From contig NZ_CP035319.1 in assembly GCF_004328705.1 (NCBI RefSeq), positions 1,550,001-1,614,000 of the forward strand: DNA of 64,000 nt. Reading direction: 5' to 3'. A program made the translations under genes and the position numbers. Positions 8,568-16,953 of the stretch are shown here, piece after piece; positions within the stretch are counted from its first letter, which is position 1, and the number at the start of each line of letters is the position of its first letter. The DNA comes from Rhodococcus sp. ABRD24. Lineage in GTDB: Bacteria > Actinomycetota > Actinomycetes > Mycobacteriales > Mycobacteriaceae. A model generated the notes under the pieces. The model was not told the origin of the DNA. It did no database searches and saw only the letters and a program-made list of their open reading frames with translations.

Positions 8568-9533
8568 ATGAAGTTCACCCGCGCGGCCGCACAGCTGACC
8601 GCCCTCCTCGGTGCGGCCGCCGTCGTCGCGACCGGCTGCTCCACCGCCGAGTCCACTCCGACAGCGCACCCATCGGACGGTGAGGGCTGGAGCTACACGA
8701 CTGGCTACGGCAACACCATCACCCTCGACGCCGCACCGAAGAGGATCGTCGTCGACGCCTACTCCGCTGCCGCGCTCTGGGACTACGGCATCCGCCCCGC
8801 CGGCATCTTCGGGTACGGCATCACGGGCGGCCAAGCCACCGGCAATGCCGATGTCTCCACCATGACGATCGTCGGCAACGACGGCGAGATGAACATGGAG
8901 GCGCTCGCCGACCTCGACCCCGATCTGGTGATCGGTTACGGCAACTCCGACGACCCCACGTCGTGGACGTGGTGGGACGAACCGATGGCCGACAAGGTCA
9001 ACACGGTCGCACCGTTCACGGCCGTGAAATTCTCCGGTGTTCCGCTGCCCGACGTCCTGACCGAGTACCGCAACCTCGCCGAGGCTCTCGGCGGGGACGG
9101 CGACGCCGCGAAGGCGGACAAGGCGGCCTTCGACGCGAACTCCGACCGGATCCGGAAGGTCGCGGCCGAACGCCCCGACATCTCGTTACTCCCGCTCAAC
9201 GGCGACAGCAGCTCGCTGTACACGGGGACCACCAAGCTCGCCCAGCTCGGCTACCTGAGTGGGCTGGGCGTCAACTTCTCCGGACCGGACGGCGACACGG
9301 GATGGGCCGACGTGAGCTGGGAACAGGTGCCGTCCTATCCCGCCGACATCGTGATGCAGTACGTGCGGTCGCACGAGGCGTTCGCCGCCTCTCCCGTCTT
9401 CGTCCGCCTGCCCGCCGTCACGGCCGGTCAGGTCATCGACTGGGACGACAAGCGCCCCAACACCTACGGCAACTACGCGGCCTGGTTCGCGGAGGTGGCC
9501 ACGGCGATGGAGAACGCCCGCGAGGTCGCCTGA
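8568..9533 (+). CDS. iron-siderophore ABC transporter substrate-binding lipoprotein
   Basis: 321 residues. Signal peptide with lipobox VATGC (Cys24), then a FecB/FepB-type periplasmic-binding fold with [19 protein letters not shown] and a Trp/Tyr-rich ligand cleft. It would capture a ferric siderophore outside the membrane for an ABC importer. No permease is adjacent on this strand, so it probably feeds the FecCD-type importer encoded at 10801-13831. The iron box just upstream makes it iron-repressed. It is only distantly similar to the two Tat-type binding proteins at 14755-16739. Confidence 0.88.
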   Translation: MKFTRAAAQLTALLGAAAVVATGCSTAESTPTAHPSDGEGWSYTTGYGNTITLDAAPKRIVVDAYSAAALWDYGIRPAGIFGYGITGGQATGNADVSTMTIVGNDGEMNMEALADLDPDLVIGYGNSDDPTSWTWWDEPMADKVNTVAPFTAVKFSGVPLPDVLTEYRNLAEALGGDGDAAKADKAAFDANSDRIRKVAAERPDISLLPLNGDSSSLYTGTTKLAQLGYLSGLGVNFSGPDGDTGWADVSWEQVPSYPADIVMQYVRSHEAFAASPVFVRLPAVTAGQVIDWDDKRPNTYGNYAAWFAEVATAMENAREVA

Positions 9534-9562
9534 CCCCGAACGAGACTCGGCCCCCGGTGAGT

Positions 9563-10065
9563 GGGGCGGTTTCAAGGGGTCATCGCAACACTGCCTGTCA
9601 ATTCGCGGTGATTGGATCACGGCTAAACGCTCGGCTGGGGTATCCCCGCCGAGCGTTTTGCGTGGTCGGCCGTTGAGTTCCTGATCGACGTGCTCGAGAC
9701 ACTCGGGACCGTAGACACTCAGCTCGGTGCCCTTCGGCGACAAGCCTTCCTCGATCGCTTCCCTCAGGACCGTGTTCCGGCAGTGGCGGTCGCTTATCCT
9801 CGGCCGCGCGGTGTCATCACAGGTCGCACTGGTCACCGGCTGTTTGTAGACGGCGTGGCGGTTGTGGTCCACGACCCGGCCGTCCGGACGGATCCGCCTG
9901 TTGCCGGAATGCCGGATTCCCTGACGCCAGTCTCGCGGGGTGCGTTCGTGGACCCCGACCCCACGCGCCGCTCGTGTGGTCGACCAACCCTCCGCGATCA
10001 ACTCCAGACAGCGACGCTTCGCCTCGGGCTTGCCCTCCTCGAGGACCTCGAGGGAGAGTCGCCGT
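9563..10065 (-). mobile_element. degraded IS30-family insertion sequence remnant
   Basis: The minus-strand reading holds the N-terminal IS30 transposase region (AARGVGVHERTPRDWRQGIR, RRIRPDGRVVD, YKQPVTSA) joined after a few residues to the extreme C-terminal region (ELNGRPRKTLGGDTPAERLAVI). The DDE core is therefore deleted. A likely right end with GGGTCATCGCAACACTG lies near 9575-9592, but the left end is missing because the remnant abuts the binding-protein pseudogene. It cannot transpose. Confidence 0.7.
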
Positions 10066-10763
10066 GAGCGCGAAGCCCTGGTTGTAGCGGGCATCGGTGG
10101 TGATCTTGCCGGCCTGCAACGCTGGCAACCGCAGCCACGGCGGGCTGACGCGGGTCGGAGGGACGGCTCCGGCCTTGGCGGCGGCACGATGATCAAGTCG
10201 ATGTCGGACAGCCGGTCGAGTCACTCGAGGGGCAGCTCGATCGAGTTGTCGGCGTTGTGGTCGTCGCGGTACGGCAGATCGAGTCCGGCGTCGATGCAGA
10301 CGCCGGTCCGCGCGACGTCGTCGCCCACCACGAGCAGCGGCGCGATGGACGCGAGCCGCTGGTTGCCGTACCAGTCGCTGTTGTAACCGACTCTTTGTCA
10401 TCACGATCAGGTCGGGCACCAGATCGAGCAACGCCTCGTAGTTGATCGTGGAGCGGCCCAAGGTGTTCACGGCCTGCGCGCCGGCGACGGTGCGGCCCGG
10501 GAACTGGAATCCGATGGGCTGGTTCGGCAGCCACGAGTTCCCGGACCCGACGATGGGGTACGCCATCATCATCGCGAATTCGAGGTCGACGCGGTCGTCG
10601 AGCACGACGACGCGCTGCGGATCCTCCGGCGCACCTGGCCGATGAAGTCGCCCCATCGGTACGGCACGGTCTCAGCGGATGCGGCCGTCTTGCCGGTCGA
10701 GCAGCCCGCCAGCGCCACGGCGCCGGCTCGGCTCGGCTCGGCTCGTCCACGATGGCGGCCCAC
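10066..10763 (-). pseudogene. broken iron-siderophore binding-protein gene
   Basis: Pieces of one substrate-binding lipoprotein appear in different frames: a signal end with AVALAGCSTGK and YRWGDFIGQ, then PQRVVVLDDRVDLEFAMMMAYP to LDLVPDLIVMTK, then, after a frameshift, YNSDWYGNQRLASIAPLLVVG up to an in-frame TGA near 10220, then WLRLPALQAGKITTDARYNQGF in another frame before the IS30 remnant. At least three disruptions and a lost 3' end make it non-functional. It follows the ATPase gene, so it was once the last gene of the uptake operon. Confidence 0.8.
10725..10744. repeat. four copies of a 5-bp unit in pseudogene signal region
   Basis: GGCTC is repeated four times exactly. A five-base unit shifts the frame with every copy gained or lost, so slippage here may be one of the lesions in the signal-peptide region of the binding-protein pseudogene. 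Confidence 0.75.
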
Positions 10764-10800
10764 TCTTGTTCGGATACAGGGCGATTCGACAGCAGTGTGG

Positions 10801-11637
10801 TTATCCCACTCCTTCGGAGAGTCGCGGCCGCCCGAGGGGAATGACGAGCGGCGTGTTGGTGACGGGGTCGTCGATGATGCGGCACGGCAGGCCGAAGACG
10901 TCCTCGACGAGATGCTCGGTGACGATGTCCGACGGCGCGCCCTCGGCGACTATCGCACCGTCTTTCATGGCGATGATGTGGCTCGCGTAGCGGCACGCGT
11001 GGTTGAGGTCGTGCAGCACCGCGACCAGGGTCTGCCCCCGGGTCTCGTTCAGCTCGCGGCACAGTTCGAGCAGCTCGATCTGGTGCGCGATGTCGAGAAA
11101 CGTAGTGGGCTCGTCGAGCAGCACCAGCGGCGTCTGCTGCGCGAGCACCATCGCCACCCAGACCCGCTGGCGCTGGCCACCGGACAGTTCGTCCACCAGC
11201 CGCCCGGCCAGCTCCGTCACGCGGGTCGCGGCCATCGCGCCGACGACGGCATCCTCGTCCTCGCGGGACCACTGTCGCAGCAGCTTCTGGTGCGGGTAGC
11301 GTCCGCGCGCGACGAGATCGGCGACGGTGCTACCGTCCGGCGCGATCGACGTCTGCGGCAGCAGGCCGAGGCGGCGTGCCACCTCCTTGGCGGGGAAGGA
11401 CGCGATCGCCCGACCGTCGAGCAGGACCTGCCCATGCTTGGGGACCAGCAGCCTCGACAGCGCCCGCAGCAGCGTCGACTTGCCGCAGGCGTTGGGGCCG
11501 ACGATCACGGTGAAGCCACCGTTCGGGATCTCGACGGCGAGGTGCTCGGAGATCACCGTCTTGTCGTAGCCGATGGTGAGATCCTCGGCCCGCAGCCGAT
11601 TGGCCGTCGCGAGGGTGTCCGCTGTCATGCTGTTCAT
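10801..11637 (-). CDS. ferric siderophore ABC transporter ATP-binding protein
   Basis: 278 residues of the FepC/FecE type, with Walker A GPNACGKST, Q-loop LLPQTSIAPDG, signature LSGGQRQRVWVAM, Walker B LVLLDEPTTFLD and switch His in AVLHDLNHA. All catalytic residues are present. It powers import through the two FecCD permeases immediately upstream (23-bp gap). ATG 11637 is preferred over ATG 11628 because AGGAA lies suitably upstream. It is the last intact gene of the iron-boxed operon starting at 16739. Confidence 0.93.
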   Translation of the reverse strand: MNSMTADTLATANRLRAEDLTIGYDKTVISEHLAVEIPNGGFTVIVGPNACGKSTLLRALSRLLVPKHGQVLLDGRAIASFPAKEVARRLGLLPQTSIAPDGSTVADLVARGRYPHQKLLRQWSREDEDAVVGAMAATRVTELAGRLVDELSGGQRQRVWVAMVLAQQTPLVLLDEPTTFLDIAHQIELLELCRELNETRGQTLVAVLHDLNHACRYASHIIAMKDGAIVAEGAPSDIVTEHLVEDVFGLPCRIIDDPVTNTPLVIPLGRPRLSEGVG

Positions 11638-11660
11638 CTCGTTCCTCGTATCCGACGCGA

Positions 11661-12758
11661 TCACTGTTTGCGCGCCTCTCGTGCGAGCAGCCACGCGAAG
11701 TACACGCCGCCGATCGACACGGTCACCACGCCCACCGGCAGCTGGTGCGGCGCGAACGCCCGCTGCGCGACGAAGTCGCTGACCATCAGCAGCGCAGCGC
11801 CCATCGCGGCGGCCGGCACCAGCGCGACCCCGGCGCTGCGGGTCACTCGCCGGGCCAACTGGGGGGCGGCCAGGGCGACGAACCCAATCGGTCCGGCCGC
11901 GGCGGTGACCATCGCGGTCAGTGCCACGCCGAGCACCACCAGACCCAGCCGGGTCGGTTCGGTCCGCACCCCGAGCGCCTTGGCGGCGTCGTCGCCCATC
12001 TCGAGTATCCGCATCCGGCCGCCGAGGATCAGGATCGCGGGGACGAGCACGACGAGCACGACCGCGACCGGGCCCACCTGTTGCCAGCCGAGGGATCCGA
12101 GCGAGCCCGCACCCCACACCGCGGCCGACATCGCCGCCTCGAGGTCGGCCTTGAGGATCAGCCACGTGTTCACCGACGCGAGCATCGCGCTGATACCGAT
12201 GCCGACGATGATCAGCCGGAAGCCCTGCACTCCACGCTTGTACGCGAGCAAGTACACGACGGCGGCCGTGGCGATGCCACCGACCAGCGCGCCGACGCTC
12301 ACCTGGTAGTAGCTGCCGCCGATCAGCAACATCACCACGAGTGCACCGGTGTAGGCGCCGGAGCTGAAGCCGATGATGTCGGGGCTGCCGAGCGGATTCC
12401 GGGTGAGCGACTGGAAGATCGCGCCGCTCATCCCGAGTGCCGCACCGAGCATGATCGCGAGCAGGACTCGGGGCAGGCGCCACTCCACGACCACCATGTG
12501 GACGCGGGCCGGGACGTCGCCGAACAGCGCCTGCACCACTCGGCCGGGCGGCACGTAGTAGTCGCCGCTGCCGAGTGCGAACACCGCGACGACGGCGGTG
12601 ATCGCGGCCAGCACCAGGCACACGACGGTGGTCCGCACGTCGATGCGCGCCGACCAGCTACCGGGGCGCACGATCCGCGTCGACCGACCGAAGTCTATGT
12701 CCGCACTCGTATTCGTCGTCGTTTTCGTCGTCGTTTTCGTCGTCGTTTTCGTCGTCAC
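11661..12758 (-). CDS. FecCD-family iron-siderophore permease (second)
   Basis: 365 residues with the usual nine or ten membrane helices and the conserved RLPRVLLAIMLGAALGMSG, TRNPLGSPDIIG and GPIGFVALAAPQLARR segments that contact the ATPase and substrate path. The GTG start overlaps the previous stop as GTGA. The first ~20 residues are an odd Thr/Lys tract (TTKTTTKTTTKTTT) written by a 12-bp tandem repeat touching the start codon. It pairs with the permease at 12755-13831. Confidence 0.92.
   Translation of the reverse strand: MTTKTTTKTTTKTTTNTSADIDFGRSTRIVRPGSWSARIDVRTTVVCLVLAAITAVVAVFALGSGDYYVPPGRVVQALFGDVPARVHMVVVEWRLPRVLLAIMLGAALGMSGAIFQSLTRNPLGSPDIIGFSSGAYTGALVVMLLIGGSYYQVSVGALVGGIATAAVVYLLAYKRGVQGFRLIIVGIGISAMLASVNTWLILKADLEAAMSAAVWGAGSLGSLGWQQVGPVAVVLVVLVPAILILGGRMRILEMGDDAAKALGVRTEPTRLGLVVLGVALTAMVTAAAGPIGFVALAAPQLARRVTRSAGVALVPAAAMGAALLMVSDFVAQRAFAPHQLPVGVVTVSIGGVYFAWLLAREARKQ
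12721..12756. repeat. three 12-bp tandem repeats at permease start codon
   Basis: GTTTTCGTCGTC occurs three times exactly and is flanked by a partial fourth copy (12711-12720). On the minus strand it encodes T-T-K-T units directly after the GTG start. Twelve-base units keep the frame, so the permease tail length can vary. Confidence 0.9.
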
Positions 12759-13831
12759 AGCCCACTCACCTTGCGTCGCCGGACGAGCCAGATCAGGACG
12801 GGCGCTCCGACGAACGCCGTCACCACACCGACCTGCAGTTCACCGGGCCGAATCACGATGCGGCCCAGGATGTCCGAGCCGAGCAGAAGGATCGGCGCGC
12901 ACACCAGGGTGTACGGCACGATCCAGCGTTGGTCGGGGCCGACGAACCAGCGTGCGACGTGCGGCACCATCAGCCCGACGAACCCTATGGGCCCGGCAGC
13001 GGCCGTCGCGCCGCCGCACAGCAGCGTGACGGCAATGACGCCGATAACCCGGGTGCGCAGGATCTGCGCGCCGAGTGTGCGGGCCAGGTCGTCGCCGAGG
13101 GCGACGACGTTGAGCGGGCGGGCGATCACGAGCGCGAGCACCAGACCGATCGCGATGAACGGGGAGACGCCGAGCGCCACCTCCATCGATCGGCCGGCCA
13201 GGGTGCCGGCGCTCCAGTGCCGCATCTGGTCGAACGCGGTGGGATCCAGCAGCGTGATCGCCGACGAGACGCCGCCGAGTACCGAACCGATCGCGACACC
13301 GGCCAGCGTGAGCCGCACCGGTGTCGCTCCGCCGCGGCCCACCGAACCGAGTGCGTACACGACGACGGTCGCGACGACGGCGCCGAGGAAGGCGAACCAG
13401 ATGTACGACCAGATGCTGGTGAATCCGAACACGCCGACCGCGATGACGACCGCGAAACCGGCTCCGGCGTTGACTCCGAGGATTCCGGGATCGGCCAACG
13501 GGTTTCGCGTCATCGCCTGGATCAGTGCACCGGCCACGCCCAGGGCCGCACCGACCAGGAGACCGAGCACGGTGCGCGGCACCCGGAGCTCCCGCACGAT
13601 CACGTGGTCGGTGGAGTCGTCGTAGCGGAACAGCGCGTCGATCACGGTACCGACGGGGATACCCTTCGACCCCACCGCGATGCTCGCGAGCACCACGACG
13701 GCGAGCGCCGCGACACACAGCAGCAGGCCCAGCGCCCGGCGAGTATTGATGCGGGCCAGACCCTGCGGCCGGTCCACCGCCTCGAGGGCCTCACTCCGCA
13801 CTTCCCCCTCGGTGGAGACGGTGGCAGTCAC
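12755..13831 (-). CDS. FecCD-family iron-siderophore permease (first)
   Basis: 358 residues from GTG 13831 (VTATVSTEGEV), which overlaps the preceding stop as GTGA. A longer in-frame start at 13960 would lie inside the upstream gene and has no homology. About nine membrane helices, with LRVPRTVLGLLVGAALGVAG, TRNPLADPGILGVNAGAG and GPIGFVGLMVPHVAR conserved in the BtuC/FecCD family. It forms the channel with the next gene's product for ferric-siderophore uptake. Confidence 0.93.
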   Translation of the reverse strand: MTATVSTEGEVRSEALEAVDRPQGLARINTRRALGLLLCVAALAVVVLASIAVGSKGIPVGTVIDALFRYDDSTDHVIVRELRVPRTVLGLLVGAALGVAGALIQAMTRNPLADPGILGVNAGAGFAVVIAVGVFGFTSIWSYIWFAFLGAVVATVVVYALGSVGRGGATPVRLTLAGVAIGSVLGGVSSAITLLDPTAFDQMRHWSAGTLAGRSMEVALGVSPFIAIGLVLALVIARPLNVVALGDDLARTLGAQILRTRVIGVIAVTLLCGGATAAAGPIGFVGLMVPHVARWFVGPDQRWIVPYTLVCAPILLLGSDILGRIVIRPGELQVGVVTAFVGAPVLIWLVRRRKVSGL

Positions 13832-14718
13832 AATCCCGCGTTCTCCAGCGTCCGGTCCACCTCGTCGCGGATCTCTTCCTCGTCGCGCTCGGTGTCCTCC
13901 CAGGCGGAATCCAGGCGCGCCTTGACGGCGTCGTCGAGGGCGTCGTAGCGGGCGCGCCACTCCTCGGCCTTGTACGTCCAGTACCCGATCACCTTGTATG
14001 CGTCGCCGGGCAGGCCGAGATCGTGGCGCAGGTACTTGCGGATGTCACGGAGCATCGTGCTCTCCCCCGCCACCCACACGTACCCGGCACCGTCGGGGAT
14101 GCTCAGGCGGCGAATCGCCTCGGGCAGCGCACTGGCGGCGATGCCGTTGCCGGTGCCGTGCAGCCACACGAACTCGACGTCCGCGGCGGACGCGATAAGC
14201 TGCTCGTGGCTCGCGTCGGCAACCTCCACGATCGCCGTCGCCCGCACGTGGGCGGGTAGTTCCTCCACCAGGCGTCCCAGCGCCGGTAGGCCCGTGGCAT
14301 CGGTGACGAAGATCTGCCAGTCGGTGTGCGCCGGCGGTTCGTACAGCCCACGCGACTCACCCAGGTACAGCATGTCGCCGGGTTGCGCGGACTGTGCCCA
14401 GTCGCTGGCCACCCCGCCCTCGTGGACCACGAAGTCGATCGTCATCTCGCCGCGCTCGGCATCGAAGCGACGGACGGTGTACGGCTGGCACGGTGACGGT
14501 TCCTTGCCGTCCGGGTACGTCCAACCGCGGCCGTTCGTGGCGTTCGGATCGATCTCCGGAAGCACGAATTCGCCCGTCTCCGGCACCGGGAAGTGCAGCC
14601 GCAGATACTCGTCACCGATACCGGCGGATGTGAAGTCCCTGAGACCACCGAAGACGATCCGAACCATGCCGGGGGTCAGTGGGGCAGCCTCGACAACGGT
14701 GCCGCGAAGTAGTTCCAT
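13828..14718 (-). CDS. siderophore-interacting protein (ViuB/SIP flavoprotein)
   Basis: 296 residues of the FAD-binding SIP family. PYTVRRFD is the flavin-binding R-x-Y-T/S-x-R-type motif, with an NAD(P)H-like C-terminal lobe (WLHGTGNG, VWVAGESTMLRDIRKYL, GYWTYKAEEWR). It reduces Fe(III) in an imported siderophore so that iron is released in the cytosol. The C-terminal 25 residues are unusually acidic (EDTERDEEEIRDEVD). It lies between the binding proteins and the permeases. In mycobacteria the equivalent domain is fused to the exporter-fold importer IrtA; here it is separate. Confidence 0.92.
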   Translation of the reverse strand: MELLRGTVVEAAPLTPGMVRIVFGGLRDFTSAGIGDEYLRLHFPVPETGEFVLPEIDPNATNGRGWTYPDGKEPSPCQPYTVRRFDAERGEMTIDFVVHEGGVASDWAQSAQPGDMLYLGESRGLYEPPAHTDWQIFVTDATGLPALGRLVEELPAHVRATAIVEVADASHEQLIASAADVEFVWLHGTGNGIAASALPEAIRRLSIPDGAGYVWVAGESTMLRDIRKYLRHDLGLPGDAYKVIGYWTYKAEEWRARYDALDDAVKARLDSAWEDTERDEEEIRDEVDRTLENAGL

Positions 14719-14754
14719 GAGAAGGTATTCCTCGTTTCGAGAATGGGATTCGGC

Positions 14755-15729
14755 TCAGCCGAGCCGGGAGAGCAGCGTGTCGTACTGCGCGACGAGTTCG
14801 ATGGCGGAGTACACGGAGCCGTACTGGATGAGCTGCTCGACGACCTGAACACGACCGCGCGCCACCGCCGGGACCCGTTGCCACAACGGATCGGTGGTGA
14901 GAGAACCGAGCTCGGCGCCGGTCGACAGGACGAGAAGCCCGTCGAGGTCGGCGAGCAGGTCGAGAGACTCCATGCCGAACGCATCCGCGTTCCCGAGTGT
15001 TCCGATCGTTCCCAGCGTCCCGCCGAGGTCCGTGTACACCTGCGGAGGCAGGTAGGCGGTGGTGTCGTGCACCATCCTGAACTCGGCCGGCTGTCGGCTG
15101 ATGATGCCGATCCGGGCCTGCCGGATCGTCTCGCCGTGCCGGTCCACGAGACCCGCCGCGGCATCGTCGTACGTAGCCATGGCGCGGTCGAACGTCTCGG
15201 TCCGTCCCAGCCAGTCCGCGAGCTGGTTCATGTTCTGCTTCCACGGCATCCTGAACTCGGTGGTGACAACCGGTGCAATGTCGAGCAGCGCCGGCGCCGG
15301 CCACATCTCGTTGTCGAGATTCACGCACACGATGAGATCCGGCTGCAGGCGCAGGACCTGCTCGAGGTTGACCGGTGACGCGATCTCCTCCGCCGTGATC
15401 TCCGGCAGCCACGGCGCCGGCGCGTCGTAGCTGTGCGCGATCACCGGGAGCTCCAGCGCCAGAGCCGGTTCCAGGTCCAGGCGCGAGTCGATGACGACGA
15501 CGCGCTGCGGCGACGTCGGAATGTCGTACGTGCCGAGCGGCGTGGTGACGGTGCGACTGGACTGCGCCGCAGACGATTCCGTCCCGGCACCGGAGGTTCC
15601 GCACGCCGTCAGCAATGCGGTCGCCCCCAGAGCCCCGATGCCGCCGAGGAATCCGCGCCGGGTCAGCCGGTCGACGAGGCGCGCCCACTCGACGTCGTCG
15701 GGTGCGACGGTGATGGTCGGGACGCTCAT
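14755..15729 (-). CDS. Tat-type siderophore-binding lipoprotein, copy 2
   Basis: 324 residues. A twin-arginine signal (TRRGFLGG, Arg24-Arg25) runs directly into a lipobox LTACG with Cys43, so the protein is probably exported folded and lipidated. The binding-protein fold contains RTVTTPLGTYDIPTSPQRVVV, LDLEPALAL and YGSVYSAIEL. It is a clear tandem paralogue of the next gene, and its ATG overlaps that gene's stop by four bases. It would deliver a ferric siderophore to the FecCD importer downstream. Confidence 0.9.
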   Translation of the reverse strand: MSVPTITVAPDDVEWARLVDRLTRRGFLGGIGALGATALLTACGTSGAGTESSAAQSSRTVTTPLGTYDIPTSPQRVVVIDSRLDLEPALALELPVIAHSYDAPAPWLPEITAEEIASPVNLEQVLRLQPDLIVCVNLDNEMWPAPALLDIAPVVTTEFRMPWKQNMNQLADWLGRTETFDRAMATYDDAAAGLVDRHGETIRQARIGIISRQPAEFRMVHDTTAYLPPQVYTDLGGTLGTIGTLGNADAFGMESLDLLADLDGLLVLSTGAELGSLTTDPLWQRVPAVARGRVQVVEQLIQYGSVYSAIELVAQYDTLLSRLG

Positions 15730-16739
15730 GCCGCCGCCATCCGCGTGTACAGCGCGTCCCAACCGCGGGCCACGATCGGCACCGTGTAGACCGAGCCGTA
15801 GTACGTCTCGCCCTCGAGCAGGGTGACGTGGCCAGCCTGCACCGCGGGCAGCCTGCTCCACAGCGTCTCCGACATCAGTGCGTCGTATTCCTCACGACTA
15901 CCGGTGAACATGAACCCGTCGCACTCGGCGATCAGATCGAGGTGCTCGAGCGACAGGCCGTTCTCGGCGTCGGAGAACATCGATCGGCTCGGCGAGCGTC
16001 CGCCGATCTCGGTGAGCGTCGCCTCGGTGGGCAGCAGGCCCTTGCCCTGGTTCTTGGTGCTCGTGACGTAGACCATGCGGTCGCTGGGCAGGTACGAGAT
16101 GGAGGCCACCGTGGTGGACGACTTCAGTGCCCGGTGCCGGGCCGCGATCTCGGCGATCAAGGCCTCGTACTCGGCGTCGATCCTCGCGAGTTGATCGGTC
16201 GCGCCCAGCCAGTTCGCGAGTCCCGCGAAGTTCTCGCGCCAATCCACCCCGAAGTCGGTGGTGAGGACCGGCGCGATCTCCTGCAACCGGTCGGTGGGCC
16301 ACCAGTCGCCGCCGGCGTTGCAGCAGATGATGAGATCCGGAGCGAGCCCGAGGATCTGCTCGAGATTCGGCTTCTCCCCGAGGTAGGGCACCGTCGGATC
16401 GACCGGCACCCAGGCCCGGGCCCGGCTGTGGTTGTAACCGATGAGAGGAAGTCCCAGGGCGACAGCGGGTTCGAGGTCGAGCCGGGAGTCGACGGCGATC
16501 ACCCGCTTCGGCGACACGGGGTCCTCGTACGTGCCGAGCGGCGTGGTCACGGTGCGGGTCTCGGCCTCGGAGGAATCGGCAGCAGAACCCGAACCGCAGC
16601 CGGCGGCCAGGAGCGCGGCGCCGACGCCGAGGGCACCGAGGAATCCACGCCGGGTCAGTGCCGCCGTCAGCTCCGCCCACTGCCGGTCGGGGTCGAGGCG
16701 TCGCACCGTGTCCGGAACGAGCGTCGGAAGAGGTGTCAC
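15726..16739 (-). CDS. Tat-type siderophore-binding lipoprotein, copy 1
   Basis: 337 residues starting at GTG 16739, first gene of the uptake operon. Twin-arginine motif TRRGFLGA (Arg30-Arg31) and lipobox LAAGC (Cys48). It shares RTVTTPLGTY, SPKRVIAVDSRLDLEPA and a YYGSVYT-type C-terminal motif with copy 2, so the pair arose by tandem duplication. The two have diverged most in the predicted ligand-cleft segments, which suggests different siderophores. An IdeR box lies 48 bp upstream. Confidence 0.9.
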   Translation of the reverse strand: MTPLPTLVPDTVRRLDPDRQWAELTAALTRRGFLGALGVGAALLAAGCGSGSAADSSEAETRTVTTPLGTYEDPVSPKRVIAVDSRLDLEPAVALGLPLIGYNHSRARAWVPVDPTVPYLGEKPNLEQILGLAPDLIICCNAGGDWWPTDRLQEIAPVLTTDFGVDWRENFAGLANWLGATDQLARIDAEYEALIAEIAARHRALKSSTTVASISYLPSDRMVYVTSTKNQGKGLLPTEATLTEIGGRSPSRSMFSDAENGLSLEHLDLIAECDGFMFTGSREEYDALMSETLWSRLPAVQAGHVTLLEGETYYGSVYTVPIVARGWDALYTRMAAA

Positions 16740-16786
16740 AGCGTTCTCCAGGTGGGTCCGGTCGCCGGCCGAATGGTCGTCGAAGC

Positions 16787-16805
16787 GAGGTAAGGCTCAC
16801 CTCAA
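16787..16805. promoter_or_regulatory. IdeR/DtxR-type iron box between divergent siderophore operons
   Basis: GAGGTAAGGCTCACCTCAA keeps the paired AGGT/ACCT half-sites of the IdeR consensus and the GG-CT core. It lies upstream of the uptake operon (start 16739) and of the divergent exporter-fold pair (start 16954), so one site could control both. Confidence 0.7.
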
Positions 16806-16843
16806 TCTACGGGAGCGTCCACGTATGCGCGACGCCCTGAGCT

Positions 16844-16879
16844 GCCCGAACGCGCCAAGTAGTATCGCAGATCGGCCAT
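16844..16879 (+). promoter_or_regulatory. bipartite motif, copy A (candidate AraC operator)
   Basis: GCCCGAACGCGCCAA, a 13-base spacer, then TCGGCCAT. The two GCCA(A/T) cores are 21 bp apart, two helical turns, as direct repeats: the usual layout for AraC-family binding. It lies 75 bp before the exporter-fold gene start. Copy B is at 20641-20676. Confidence 0.5.
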
Positions 16880-16953
16880 TTCCCACCGAATGTCCACAAT
16901 CCGACAGGCGATGGCAGGTTCACAGCTTCCGACGACACCGGAGCACACCTAAC

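Noticed and set aside
9628..9659. Stem CGCTCGGC..GCCGAGCG followed by TTTT, looking like a plus-strand terminator for the 8568 gene
   Set aside because: The bases encode the conserved GGDTPAERL end of the IS30 transposase on the other strand, so the symmetry is probably incidental; it is also 95 bp past the gene. Not fully excluded.
10642..12309. Long plus-strand frame opposite the ATPase and permease genes
   Set aside because: Shadow of the siderophore operon; Arg/Asp/Gln-rich translation with no homology.
13832..13960. N-terminal extension of the first permease
   Set aside because: Arg/Pro-rich reading inside the SIP gene; the GTGA overlap at 13831 is the pattern used throughout the operon.
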